From NCBI GenBank assembly GCA_002633005.1, contig NMRA01000055.1, positions 800,282 through 864,281 of the forward strand: a stretch of 64,000 bases of DNA. Reading direction: 5' to 3'. Source of the DNA: Phoronis australis. Its lineage: Eukaryota > Phoronida > Phoronidae. Each line of letters starts with the position of its first letter. Within the stretch, counting starts at the first letter, position 1. Below, piece by piece: positions 13,701 through 26,200 of the stretch. Position numbers and translations under genes: made by a program. Under the pieces are notes generated by a model. It did no database searches, was not told the origin of the DNA, and saw only the letters and a program-made list of their open reading frames with translations.

Positions 13701-15761
13701 ACCAATGGAGGTGGTAATTGACTTATGAGCTCTGACAATTAAGAGATCGCGAAAACATTTCACAATAGAACGGTTCTTGTTATCTGATCTTCAAAGCCAT
13801 TTTTTCTGGAGTTGAAACTGTATGCAGGATATTTGTAAGTTACCTCCCAGTTGCTTCCCCCTTATTCATAGGATAAATTGCCTCCTAAATATCTCTTGTG
13901 TATGACTGTTTGTAGTGGTGATACCTATGACGCGGTTGGACCAGAGATAGATGCTGAAGATGATGAACGTAAGTCTATTTCAGAATAGAGGCTCATACCA
14001 GTTTCTGACATCGGTACTGTACTGAATACAGCAAATGAATGCAAAACATTGGTAAAACATTGAAATGAGCATTACGCTGTGCTTCAATTGATACCATGAA
14101 ATTTTAATTTTATGTAATACTTGCAATTTTCACATTTGTTCAATTTTGTCAAGCATGTCCTGAAACAGACCTGCACGGTTGATCTCAATTACTGACTCCT
14201 GGCCAGGCTCTGTTTCATGAAAAGTGAGTTAAGATTCAAGTCAGAAATCTGGTCTGACCCTCCCACTTAACAATTAGTGAATAAACAACCAATGATTGTT
14301 AGCACATCAGAACCTAGAAATAAATTATGCAAATCATCTTGGTAACTAGAACATATGGGTATATTCTCTGTTACTCTGTACAGTTGCTAAAAGTGAGTTT
14401 TCAAACATTTTCCGAAATAGTTTTGTGGAGCATAAAACCAAATTTCTGACTTAAGTCTCCAGTCATAGATCCCTTATCCATTTGTGCAACAGCCTGGAAA
14501 TTAATTCCAGGATATGTGCCACACGACAGGCATATTAAGTAGGACAATTAACTAAAACTTCCAATGAAACTTAGTTTAGTTGTTTTTAGTATTCAGTAAC
14601 TGTATCGAAGTATCCAATACCTAAGTACACGTTCTGGGTTCGAGTGCCACTGGGCCACACGGCTAGATCCTTGAGTCAGGTTTCTAGCTCCTCAGCTCGG
14701 TTTTAACTATATATTAATAAAGAACAAAAATGGTTCCAGGTGATCAGTGTAATGGGCCCACATGCGCAGCCTGTGCACGTCTGGTACAAAGTGTACCAGA
14801 ACGCCTGTAATTACTTTTTCTATATTTCAAAATTAACACAAATTACCTTGTTCACACTGTAAATATCCCTTTTAAACGAGATAAGGGTCAAGGGTTGAGA
14901 TAAGGGTCAAGGGTTGATATAAGGGTCAAGGGTCGATTGGAAATTTTTTTTTACATTTCTCCAATGCCATGTGGTCAGCCCAACCTGAGGGTGGGGGTTG
15001 CATCAGCATTCCATTTAAATAGTCCACTTGTCATCAAAAGAGTGACTACTCACTAAGTTAGGTAGTGAGGATAATTACAGCTTCTTATCAGACCATATCT
15101 GGGAAGCCTTGAAAGTTATTCACTGGAAAGTAGCTCCCAGCATGGCTTATCAGCTAATAGGGCCATTCCGAATTATACAACGACACTCAAACCTTGCTGT
15201 ATTTACCCACAATGCCATAAACATCCATCAGGCATATTTGCTTCCTCATTGTCGTGCCACTATCTGAAATTCTTTGCCTTTCCGGCATCAGTGAGAGACA
15301 CGAAAATGTGCCTGATTTCCAAAACTAGGTCTCGCGCTTTCTTATCTACAGAACAAAGGAGAGTTTTATCACCATGTAATCTGGGACAGCCCTATTACAC
15401 AGCATCACTAGCTCACAATAGTAACTGGGCCTGGTAGAATGTGGTAATCCCCTCTTAGTTTGTGGTGAAGGAATCTGGTTTAAAGGGTATGTTCACCACA
15501 TGACAAAGAAACCCGAGCTGACCTTGCAGTGTTTGCACACACTGACATACTTTGCACTGATGACATAAGAGAACACTCCTGACATAATGAAGACATTGAT
15601 CATGTGTTTGAAGGTGTACTTAAGATGTTTAGTTAATGAGAGTCACTTGGTGCACATACATGGCTGCCATTGTTTAATGAACGTCTCTGAGACTGCATTG
15701 CTGCATTGTAAATCTTATATTTATGTGCTTTCCAGAAATTTATGAAGGCTTTGATGAGTAG
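1749..15761 (+). CDS. FYB: FYB/ADAP/PRAM1-family adaptor with one helically extended SH3 domain
   Basis: Twelve exons: 1749-2511, 3320-3350, 3931-4052, 8043-8071, 8384-8436, 9929-10097, 11152-11235, 11411-11570, 12464-12492, 12883-12914, 13916-13968, 15736-15761. All junctions are GT/AG with matching phases. From the ATG at 1803 the product is 498 residues. Order: a Pro/Lys-rich unstructured N-terminal half (PPKP, PPPPK SH3-ligand motifs); acidic tyrosine motifs EEVYDD (Y260), TYDDV (Y291), DIYEEF (Y308), EIYDD (Y319); a highly charged Lys/Glu helix (about 328-399); an SH3-like fold (about 400-462, GGKYEL, AGEQLFIIRKTD, GKWL, GKYGYV); then TYDAV (Y477) and IYEGF (Y493). This order is that of FYB1/FYB2/PRAM1, cytoplasmic adaptors that bind SLP-76-type SH2 domains through YDDV/YEDI-like sites. 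Human FYB1 has two such SH3 domains; this has one, as in PRAM1. The reading frame is open upstream of 1803 to the acceptor, so the true start may lie in an unseen upstream exon. Confidence 0.85.
3320..3350 (+). CDS. FYB: 31-nt microexon of the FYB-like gene
   Basis: The exon lies between a tattttcag acceptor and a gtaagt donor. The exon before ends with one spare base and the exon after begins with the last base of a codon; only insertion of these 31 bases restores the frame, giving GGRSNQAVSLI between the LPSLPP motif and the acidic EEEEEVYDD stretch. Without it the frame breaks. Confidence 0.75.
4620..4775 (+). pseudogene. Possible THAP-domain fragment inside an intron
   Basis: A short frame from ATG 4620 to a stop at 4773-4775 begins MPFCMVPGCSNSSKK, which resembles the start of the C2CH zinc-binding THAP domain (Met-Pro, Cys, Val-Pro-Gly-Cys, Asn). 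The following YHRR may match the SFHRFP element. The second half (AVYTM box, second Cys/His pair) is not visible. It sits in the long intron 4053-8042 of the FYB-like gene. It could be a relic of a THAP-type transposase or a chance match. Confidence 0.3.
8834..8906 (-). repeat. tRNA-derived SINE head
   Basis: On the minus strand there is a box A-like sequence TAGCTCAGCGG (complement of 8886-8896) with a paired D-arm GCTC/GAGC, and a box B GGTTCGAATCC (complement of 8843-8853) with a paired T-arm. The acceptor stem does not pair and the anticodon arm is irregular, so it is a tRNA-derived SINE promoter or tRNA relic. It lies in the intron 8437-9928 of the FYB-like gene; the SINE body probably continues left toward about 8770. 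Confidence 0.65.
9392..9622. mobile_element. Inverted-repeat element, family B
   Basis: The left end gggtaaaatcttaccaattt and the complement of the right end (ttactgtaaaac...) are related to ends found at 21231-21466, 33261-33496 and 43598-43841. Length is about 230 bp with no coding frame. It is likely a MITE in the intron 8437-9928. Confidence 0.5.
10338..10606. mobile_element. Inverted-repeat element, family E
   Basis: Imperfect terminal inverted repeats of about 44 bp: the left arm contains tttagaccac...ggtctcaaatggttc, and the complement of the right arm contains tttagacttc...ggtctcaaattgttc. Related copies lie at 39996-40250 and about 25273-25450. Inside the intron 10098-11151 of the FYB-like gene. 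Confidence 0.55.
11892..12305. mobile_element. 414-bp inverted-repeat element with about 80-bp arms, family F
   Basis: The left arm from cactggagccgggatctaat and the complement of the right arm, from caccagagcccgagggtcta, stay alignable for about 80 bp through the ctcaaaataagtgtct-type inner part. There is no coding frame between them. It fills nearly half of the 893-bp intron 11571-12463 of the FYB-like gene. Confidence 0.65.
14878..14934. repeat. 19-bp tandem repeat, three copies
   Basis: Unit gagataagggtcaagggtt is present three times head to tail; the third copy differs at two bases. It lies in the last intron of the FYB-like gene. Confidence 0.85.
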
Positions 15762-18640
15762 TGACACTACTTGTCTAAGTGCCAACTGTGGGATCAATAT
15801 TTTAGCACAAGGCACAACTGCATCACCAGCACCATCTGGAGGATATTTTCTAAAACTGATCGCCATGGACAAGCAGCAACATCAAAGCCAAGGGTCTAAC
15901 CTCTAACCTCAGACTCTGCTCAAAAATTAACCAGTCACACTGCATTATTTGAGTACAAGTTGCAAGTTTACTCAAAAAGTTCCTTGTAATTGGTCAATTT
16001 TCATAACCACAAATGTTCATGAGAGCAAAAATGTGAAATGTGGGGTTAACTTAAATATCTCTCTCATGCGTATGACCTGCCCGTTGAACAAAATTGCTCT
16101 TGACTCAGACTAATCACCCATGGATTCATTGCAACTTAAAATAATTCTCTGGTAAAGTCGTGTATTTGTAAAATATACGAACACGACAGTTGAAAACAGT
16201 TTCAAAATTGTTTACTGGCAACGCTCGTAGGCGAGCTAGATCTTACCAATATTGTGGTTTGTGGTTTGTGTGGTAGGTCTATCATGGGGGCTCGTTGCCA
16301 ATGTTTAGCCGAGTAACGAGTTTACAGATTAGACCCTGGTGCCCTGGTCACAGACATTCATTGATAAGGTGAAATATGTTATCATATTTGAAGTAACCTA
16401 TTATTGCAATCTATTTAATCTCAGCACGAGACTGTCTGTAGAAGACGTAGAGGCTGTCTCGCTAAACAGATATAGCTTAGCAATCTTACTAACGTGCACT
16501 GAAGTTCAATTTTGAGTTAAGCTGTAAAAACTAGTCTATTGTTTTAAACTAACTTATTGTTAACTTTAAATAAAATTGTTCTTAATCTTAGAAAAACTGT
16601 GCAAGTTATATAGGTAGATTTAGAACCAGTCATAGGACCTTTAGTGAAACAGATGCCTGAACGAGCTGTTGCAATGTGTTAACTTTTGTAATCCAAATAC
16701 CTTTTGTTGGACATGGGATACATGACGGCGACATCCCGTTGCTACCAACTTGTTCGATTCTATAGTCCAACAACAAGTTGGGAAGTTTACCCCGCAGCCA
16801 ATATCTTACACAACTGATTAACTTCATTCTGGCATTTATGGTTGGAGGGCCTGCGCTCTTTTGTTCAATAATTACTCTAATCTCCCATCAGGTTGTATCT
16901 AGCCTGACTGTGCTGGGCTGATAAAAATGAAAGTTAAGTTATAAAATATTTGAGCTTAAACCAATAGCATTTCTGAATTCCTTGTCAAATGCTGATCATG
17001 TTCTGTTTTTGAATCAGCAAAATTGCCCAACTACGACGGACGTTAAGACAATCTATTCTGTCCAAACGGATTACCAACGCACTGGGTTTGACTGTGTTCA
17101 TACGCGTTTGGTAATGGCGTGAAACCACCATACGTTTCCTTTGAAGCCTGGGAGATAATTGGCCTGCTTGTTATCATACGGGACAAAAGACTGAGCTGGG
17201 TACTTAACAAAAGAGCCAGATGTTATCGCACGTTCAGCACCCCTCACGTCTGGTAAAGTTACTGAACGACAGAATGCTGTAATGATATAGTTGGACTTCA
17301 TTGGACACTCTACAGTCAGATAATAAATTAAATTTATTTTTCTTCACTTATTAACCATTTGTACATTAATTATTGCTTTTCTAACGATTATTTAGAGATC
17401 TTCAGTTGGTTGTTCCTTGTTAGTTCATGTTATACCGTAATATTGACTTGTAAATGTATTCAGCCAAACTATAGATTATAATTTGGTAAAGGAATATATT
17501 TTCTGAAATTAGGAATTTCATTTTTGAATTTACACCAATCTGTCACATGACCATGTCTTTTTAGTAAAATTAACAAAAAAGAAATTAAGCTACATCTGTG
17601 ACAAAAAAACGACGTAACGTAACTAAATTCCACTCAATCTAAATGTTCAAGATGAAATGTCATAAAAGCTGCTATATTATCATTTCATTTTCATTTTATG
17701 AAACTTTTGAGTTTGTTTCATAAAAGCCCTATTTTTGATAGTACCTCATGCAAAAGTGGAATATTTTAAAAACATTTTCTAACAGTGTTATAGAGAACAG
17801 CCCGCAAAGCATGGTATCTGAAAGTTTCACGTTGATCCCATCAGCCGTTACTGGGATATGATGTTCTGAAGTTTGCCAAATTTAACCTTTTTTCGAGGGT
17901 CATATGTAATCTTAAGCTGCTCCAGTGGCCAGTCGAATGTAAACCTTTCACATGTTCTGAAGTATGAGCAATGGTCCAACTCAATTAAGATGGAAAAGAC
18001 TGAGCGAATTCGAAATGATGATCTACACGACGTATTCAAATAGCAAACCGATACAAAAAGCAACTACAAATCCAAAACTATGGTTTATGCCTGGACCGAT
18101 TATCGGAGATGTACTTTTTTAATATGGTGGATTCGGCTCCGAATTTTGGATAACGGGTAGTCATTGGTTATGTCTCAGGCTGGATTCACTTGCCATTTTG
18201 ATTTTGGCTATTTTGACTTGACCCAATGACTGTGGCTTCAACTCACGTACTGACTGCTTGCTCAATTCATATTTTAAATTGTTTGACAATGATTAGTTTG
18301 CAAATTTTTTTAGCTATGTCTTGCTGTTAAAGATCTCGGTGCTGCTATGTTTGAGAATGTTGCTTGTGAATGTGGTATTGTACTTAATCCATTTTTGGCC
18401 CAAAATGTGGGTGACTAGTGAAATTTTATTTCATCAAACTTATCAATAAAAATATGTGATTCACAGAATGTATATGGTTGTACAAAATAGTGGAGGTGTC
18501 AAAAATAAGTACACTTGAGCTAACATGTTCACTTTGCTAACTTTTTTGATATATTCCCAGTATTATAACAAGACAACAGCTATGACCATGAATTCCACTA
18601 ATGCATTCAATTTGTCGCAAGTAATTCTGGGTAGCAGTCA

Positions 18641-18692
18641 CAAGAACCAGTTTTCTCCATTGAATAACAGGGGACAAACTGCTTCTCAGAAT
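18641..18692. mobile_element. Degenerate copy of the family A hairpin element
   Basis: Contains agaaccagttttctccattg, then aataacag and a damaged right arm (actgcttctcagaat). It matches the layout of the intact copies at 21537-21634 and 52774-52881. A second small inverted repeat, cagaatccgg/ccggattctg, adjoins it at 18687-18727. Confidence 0.5.
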
Positions 18693-19714
18693 CCGGAACC
18701 TCTGATAGTGACTATTGCCGGATTCTGGATCACTCTGACAGATTACTTTGGTGTACCAAGCATTGAGGACGCTATGCCTTAAATATTTTTTTAAAGGAGA
18801 CTACAACAATTGCATGTGGACGTTGTGCTTGATGTGACAACAAGAAAAGCCAATTGCTGTTACTCGAATGATATACTTTGTATTTTATAAACTTTTTAAG
18901 ATGTGAATGTAATTTACATCATTTCTGATACAATATACAATTGTTTAAATGATTATTATACAACTGTTAAACATTGTTACTAACAGTAATTTTCTTGTTG
19001 CGCTCTTGTATGATATTGTATCAAAATGCTAATGAAATATATGCTTTGTATATAATATAATGTCAACTTTCTCATGGAATCTCTATCATTACTACGTGAA
19101 CTTTGAACTTGATCACAAAAGGACAGCAATCCATATAAAAATGCTACTTCCAAAATCCCATCTCTCTCAGCCACTTCAGGCCCTCAACTGTACCTCCTGC
19201 AATCAAAGAAACGACTAAAATTTAAAGCCTACCACGCACTTCAACATCTGTCAGTACATGTACATATCTTCATTTAAGTTCTACTGAGCTCTATTTTGGT
19301 AAAAAAAAAAAAAACTATTAAATTGGTACATCCCATTTTATACAATGGCAAGTGAAATGGTGCAAGTTAACACTTTGACTTCTCTTTTTACTGTGATCGG
19401 AATGGAGTTAGATACTTCACTTTTATTTCACCGTAGATCGAAATCAGCCATTTTGACCTAGCAAAAATGTAGCACTCAATAAAGCTGGAAATGCATGACT
19501 GCACTTTGAATTATTTCATTTACAACCTTTTCATGGAGTAAACCCAAACTGTAGACTTATAATCAGTGCTTGGATACTGAAAAAGGTGCGACGACTTTAG
19601 CTTAATATTCATATAAAGAGACAAGTCTACTCAATTTGCAGTCTGTGTCAACTGCACCTAAAACTTAAGGAACTAGTTCCTGAACTATAATAAATCACCA
19701 TGAAAACACAAGAT

Positions 19715-19773
19715 AAAAATTAATTTTCACATAAATGGACTTCNTAAAAATTAATTTTCACATAAATGGACTT
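19715..19773. repeat. 29-bp direct duplication around a single N
   Basis: The 29 bases before the N at 19744 are repeated exactly after it. This looks like two contig ends that overlap but were joined with a gap, rather than a genuine tandem repeat. Confidence 0.7.
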
Positions 19774-20297
19774 CCACTTGATTCAATACATTAATACGCA
19801 TATTCATGATACAAAAATCAGTACACATGCAAAAACAGCATCTCAGTCATGGTACAGTGCATTTTCCATGTCTCCTTCAATTCATACTCGGGGGGGGGGG
19901 AAGGAAGCAAAGTTAATTGTTATTTAAAACAAAATGAAGTGGCCTGTGGAGTCCAACAGCAGGTAAACTTCATGAACATTGCTTTCTTGTACAATCAGAA
20001 GGCAATGAAAAACCTTTACAATTAATCTTACCAAACAGCAATTTGTGATAATCAATTCGTCTCAAAAGCTAAATAGTGCAGCAGTTTTTGAGTATTCCAA
20101 ACACAGAATGACTGTATATTTTTTAATCTTCACTGGAGTGCAAAAGGTACTTTGCCAAAAAACAATAAAATAAAATTATTTTTCCATGACATTTAATACC
20201 AAATAGAAAATCCACGATATTGCAATTTAATGTTAAAACTTGGCTTTGTGTTGGATCCATTTGACAAGTGAGGCCCCAAAATAATGGTAAATTCAAC

Positions 20298-23200
20298 TTA
20301 ACACATTACTTCTCGCACTGTTTTTACTACTGTGTTTGTCACAATAGAGAGTACACCGTTACCTGCTGGGCCGTATTCTAGTCCTATGTGACCTTTGTAA
20401 CCCATTTCTTCTAGAAGGTTGAAAATATAGGAATAATTTATCTCCCCTGGATAGTTGGGCTCATGCCTATTGGGAACTTGAGCAATCTGTATGTGGCCTG
20501 CAAATTAAAAGAAAATTAAATTAAATGATCAGCAGTTTGATAAATAGGCTTATAACTCTACATTGAATTATAGGAAATAAGACAGTTAAAATTCAAGTTA
20601 AACTCGCATTTTTCCGCGTTAAGCTGGCTAAAAATATGAGAATAAAATTGGACATTTACTCTAATTCATAATATTCATTTTATATTACCAGAAAGAACAT
20701 TCACTTTATTGGGATTGGCCAACCCTAAAATTGTGAATTCAAAAATGGCGCACGTACGCATTGCCTGTGGCTTGAGTAGGTATCAGAAAAAGAATCCTAT
20801 CGTAGCAAGGAATAATTATGAGACCAATTTGATGAGAGTAAAATGGCCTATTCTAAAAAGCCAGCAAAACAGGGCAAAATGTCTCTTTAAACCGGATACA
20901 TTAATCGTGAAAAAGTTGTGTTTGGCAGCTATTTTTAACGATTTTATGAACTGCCAAGTCTTCAGACTCCGGGAATAGAAAGCATAGTGTCTGAAATATT
21001 ATGAATGTCAAAATCGACCATGTCCCATTCTATAGAGTCAAGAAAATTCAATATCAGCCTAAATTTCTACATCACAAGGTTTAAAGACGGTCCCAAATTG
21101 GAGAACTTTTACCACAATATGGACTGCACGTTTTCCATTTTGACCTGGTATAATATTCCAGATGAGAAAGCACAGCTAAACCCCCTACCCTAAAAATCCT
21201 TCTCCCATGACTTGAGAGCGCAGAGTAAAATTGTGGTAAAGTCTCGCCAATTTAAGACACAATATGGCGGTCTCGTGAAATTTATTTTCTCATTTTTTTC
21301 AAAAATCATTAGTTGTACGAGACTGATGTTTTTTCATGTCCCAGTTCTCATAGCTACCAACAGAAAATATATTGAAAAATTGAGGGCATTCACAACAATG
21401 AAAAATGAAAAAAGTGGAATTTTGGAAATTGTTTTTGTCCGAAATTGGTGAGATTTTACTGTAGTGTTATGGCTCTAGGGCAAATCTTGGCTGTAATGCT
21501 CCAACATGAGAGTGAATGAATCAAATGTAGTGAAATAGTCGGATATAACATGCTTGTATTTTGAGAACCAGTTTTCTCCACTGAATAATGAGCATCAAGC
21601 TGGTTCTCAAAATGCAGGCACGTTATATCCGGCTGAAATACTAACCCACATAGGGCCAAAATTTCTTGATGGTATTTGTCAGATCTCCTTGCATGAACTG
21701 TATGTGGAAAATATCCTGAAAAAGATTTGAAGGCTTCATTAAACCTCTTCATGCCGACGAGACTTTTTGCCATGATTGAAGAATAGACTACCACGTAAAA
21801 CTATGCTCTGAACAATTTTTACTATAATAATTGTACTTTTAAGTGACATTTTTATTTATACAGCTATTGAGCTGAAATCCACAAGCAGCATTCGAGGATA
21901 CAGTATGCAATTATAAAACAAATTGGACAAAATGACCTGAAATTCCCCCAACACAAGTGGAACTCCCCCTCATGGTGACCGTGTGGATGACAGTGACCTT
22001 CGCCCAAATGACAATTTAACACAAACAAAACCGTCAGAATATGGTGAAATCCCACCAAGGTAGGACCCAATATGGCTGACAGGGGAAATTTTAAAACGGG
22101 CATGAGAAGCCAGTAATTCTGTCCAGCGAACACGAACACAAATACTTACCAATTGTAATTTCAGGTTTGGATGGTTAATCTTGTCAATATACGATGCACC
22201 TAAAAAGAGATTTATCAAAATTTCACTCTTCCAGCCACAGGAACGGTCCATTTTTGTCTTAGATTCAAATTGCTAATGGTCTTGGTACTACAAATGCCAT
22301 AGTGTTTGGTAATGATCAAATACACAGGAAAATGAAATGGCAGAGTCAACAGTTCAAAGACAAAGCACTGTAGATTGCAGTCCAAAATTTATGGCAAAAC
22401 TTTTCAATTTGAGACAAAAATAATTGCTAAAATTGCCATATTTCTATTTTTCAGAGGTTTACCACATTGTTGCAAATGCTCAAAATTTTACCAAATGTTC
22501 CTTGGTAATAGTTATGTCATCAAAACCATGCGAAAACCAAAAAACCAAAATTATTTTTGTTGAGAAATTTGATAACATGAAATTTCACCTGTCCACCATA
22601 TTGTGCCTCAAACTGAAGAAAGAATTTTTCCAGTATGAATCTCTAGCCAATGGTGTCCCTTAGAAAGTGTGGCATAAAATCAGTCCACTTATTGGTAAGA
22701 GCTTGAGCATGCATCACTTGAACATTTGAGTATCAGTTATACAAGATATTATTACAGTAAGTACTCTAACTTAATTTCATGTCTCTTTGTCTAATTTCAT
22801 CATCCTTCATCATTTATTTATTTATCATCTAAATTCTCACCCTGTTTTAATTGTTGCTTTGCTATATTGTACTGTACGATATCCTGTTGCTTTATTGTAT
22901 TATATTGTACTGTACTATATCCTGTTGTTGAAAACCCTCTTGGAAAGCAGTGCTGACACTGAAGAGGCCACCCTCATTTCAAATATTACAATAAAAACTA
23001 AAAAATAAATTCTAAGGTTTTCACTCAAAGCCATTTCAGGCTGGGCTAATTAATAATCCACAGGGGGTAATAAAACAATGATCTTCTCAACCAGGACCAT
23101 TAACCCTTTGTTAAGCTGTGCTTAGTTACATAGTCCAACTGGGACACTTGTATCACCAAGACCAGCGTTCACAAAGAATTGCTTTCAATGACCATGCATG

Positions 23201-26200
23201 TCAATTTCAAAAAGGCTATTGTGTGTGAATAACACACATGATTTACAACTATCTACAAAATTATAAGCCACTGCTAGACTAGTTACTCCAAGCCCAAAAT
23301 GGCCACAGTCAGACGGTGTTCAGCCATTTCAACATCACACTTTTGAACTAAATCACTTAGTAAGATTCATAACAATTAGATTATGTACTCAAATCCGACA
23401 TGACTGCAGGTGCTCGGAAACACTTCACCAATCATTGTTCCTGAAGACTGAACTAACACCAGCCATGGTGGAACTGACAAGTTTATAATTAAGAATCATC
23501 ATTAATTAAACATTAAATGTCTCAAAGTTATGTTGGAGAAGTTCGTGTATTTAACCGAACACCTACAAATTTTACTTGATATGAACATTCAAGTTGAAAT
23601 CTCACAAATGCTGTGAGTTTTCTAAATTATAATTTCATTTCACAGAACTTATGTTTTAAATAGTCTTAAAAGTCTCATTTTTTATAACCTCTCATACAAA
23701 GTCACCACATTTTCATTCACCTTGAGGTCAAGACCTGGGGTCAAGATGTCAAATTTCCAAATGGAGAACGTGCATCGTGTGTTGGAACAAAACCCGCATA
23801 GCGACGAGCATTTGACAGACTTAAAAATAAAAATACTCTGAACTGCATCAAGACTCCACATTTTCATAAAGAAGTCTTGCAAATAATGTCTTGAAATACT
23901 GGCATCCAATTCATTGTCACAGAAACACTCTGAAAGTCACAGATTTAAGCTGTTAACACAGTCCAACCCGAATTAAATACCTTGAGCTTGCGTTGTCAGA
24001 AAGTAATTGGGACACACAAATGTGTTTATAGGTTCGATCAGTGTCAAAATATTTTCCTGAAAAAAAGGACAAAACAACACGATCAGGCAGATGCAAAATA
24101 TCACCAAAACAATGAACAATGTGCTTATGGGAGTGAGAAAGAACACTGCAAAGACATTTACATACAATTAATTATGTACATAAACATGCTCAAGGCCATG
24201 TTTCTTGATGAGTCTCTAGGTGTTTGACTTTGGCTAAAAGCCAGAAATCACACTATGAATAGTCAAAACTTGACTTTATGTTTTTTGAGTTTCTTGGAAC
24301 ATTCTGCTTTCCGTCTACTCTGGCAGATTACGGATTTCTGTCTTGTGACTCCGAGTTGTTGACAGATTTTCTGACTTAACATGATCTAAGTGAAACATGT
24401 TAATTTCATATGTCATCCACAGTCTGATTTTTAGTAGAAAGTATGTTAACTGTTTTATCTTACGAATAATACAAGAAGTAATACAATTACTGCCAGCAAA
24501 TCTAAAACATTATATGCAGGCAGATTAACAAATATAATAATAATAAACATACAGAAGATCATTACTGACAGATATCAACATTAAAAACAACAATTTTTAT
24601 GATATAACAACGTAATACACATGATAATGAATGATCTAATAACAAATACACAGACCAACAATAACACAAAAACAGAATGAGACTGTTGAGTAATTAAATT
24701 CAAATTTATTATTAATGAAAATGGATGCTATACCTATTAGAAAATTATTCAGATCTAACTTAAGTTGTTTCGAAACATAAAGTAAAAATGAAACGCGTTG
24801 ATTAATAGGTAATAAAGGTGACATCAATATTTGAATCAAGGACCTGAAAGAGATGGACACGATCTACTTGGTTGACATGACAAAAATTACTATTGAATGA
24901 GCCACATTTATGCACATTTGATACGACTAGAAAATGATGTTGAAATTTTCGAGAATTGCCAAAGGTGCTTATAGCTCTACAAGCAATAATAGATTTTTTC
25001 ACCTTTCAATAAGTTTTTGAGCTTAAAGGAAAATACTATGAAATTACTTAGATGAAAGCAGACCATTCTTTTACGATAATTTTACCAAAATTGTCACAGT
25101 TCTTTTCTAGATGGGCTGTTCTGGTTCTTTTATTTTTTGATTAATAAGTCTTGTGAAGCCCCAGGCGTGAGTGAGTGCATGTTAGTGTTAAAGTTAACAA
25201 TTTAACTTGTATTATACCATGTACTTGTAACCACCAGATGTATGAAATGAATGTTAAAAAGAGAACATTTAACTTCGACCACTACGGCTGGGCTTGGAAA
25301 GAACTTACAGTTCATTGTTGCTTGAGAATAAGTTCATCAAGTTGACAACTGTCATGGTGCAGCACCGTTATATTGGCCAAGCAATAACCAGTGCTTCTAA
25401 TCCTAGTCCTAAATTCATATCACTTGTAATTAACGAGGTCTAAATGAAAAGTTAGTTTCTTTTACAGATGGTGTGTGTATAAAAACTTTAAATCCCTATG
25501 CTTAGTCATTGGACTGCAGCTTCAAATTGGAGCTTATGTGTGAATCAATAGCTCACTAAAGCAGCAGGTGAGTGTCAAAAAGAGTATTTTTGGTCAATGT
25601 TTTGTTGTGTGAATTAGCTACAAACTCACCTTTTCAAGCCTTTCAGCCGCATATTTAATGTTCTTCAGGTAAACCTCCTCATCGGTGTTTTGATGATTAA
25701 AGCCAGCCATGATGTGCATTCTGTAACATATGACAAGGCGATTATGAAATTGTATTCAACATCAAACGATTATAAAGACAAAAAGAAATCAAAAATTTAA
25801 TTTTATCACAACACTGATTACCAGTCCTGCAATGTGGTTAATGTTGAGAGGAAGTATTACTAGTCCCTTTCACGCCACCTGTTGGTGAAGTCAGTCATGT
25901 GACCTGCTATCATTTCAAGTCTGAAAAAAACTTGTGTCCAGACTGGGGCTCGAGTTTGAGTTTCTGAAATTCTTGCAGACATGCTTACAGGTCATATGAT
26001 GTGACCAACAGATGACGTGCAAGAGACCAGTTTATAATACTTTAATCATTCACACACTACACTCACACAAAGTCAGGTGCTGAGTGTTGGTTACATCCCA
26101 ACCATGACCCAACTATTTTCACCAGATATCACCAACATAAGACATGCCAAAGAGTATCAATTAAGAACACTTCTATGCTGGCATATTACAATAAATTATC

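Larger units (their letters stand above)
15762..20297. other. Convergent 3' spacer between the FYB-like and HYI genes
   Basis: About 4.5 kb with no exon I can support. It must hold the 3'UTRs of both genes; a candidate polyadenylation signal for the plus gene is AATAAA at 16569-16574. It also holds a hairpin-forming stretch at about 16215-16305, a short perfect inverted repeat at 16746-16783 (ccaacttgtt/aacaagttgg), and a decayed family A hairpin at 18641-18692. Short frames here look random. Confidence 0.5.

Noticed and set aside
14878-14934. Interstitial telomere repeat
   Set aside because: The unit is 19 bp with agggtcaagggtt, not TTAGGG; it is an ordinary minisatellite.
23682-23909. Minus-strand frame as an extra HYI exon
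   Set aside because: Its sequence has no similarity to HYI, and the flanking HYI exons (24056-23981 and 22199-22150) already match in phase.
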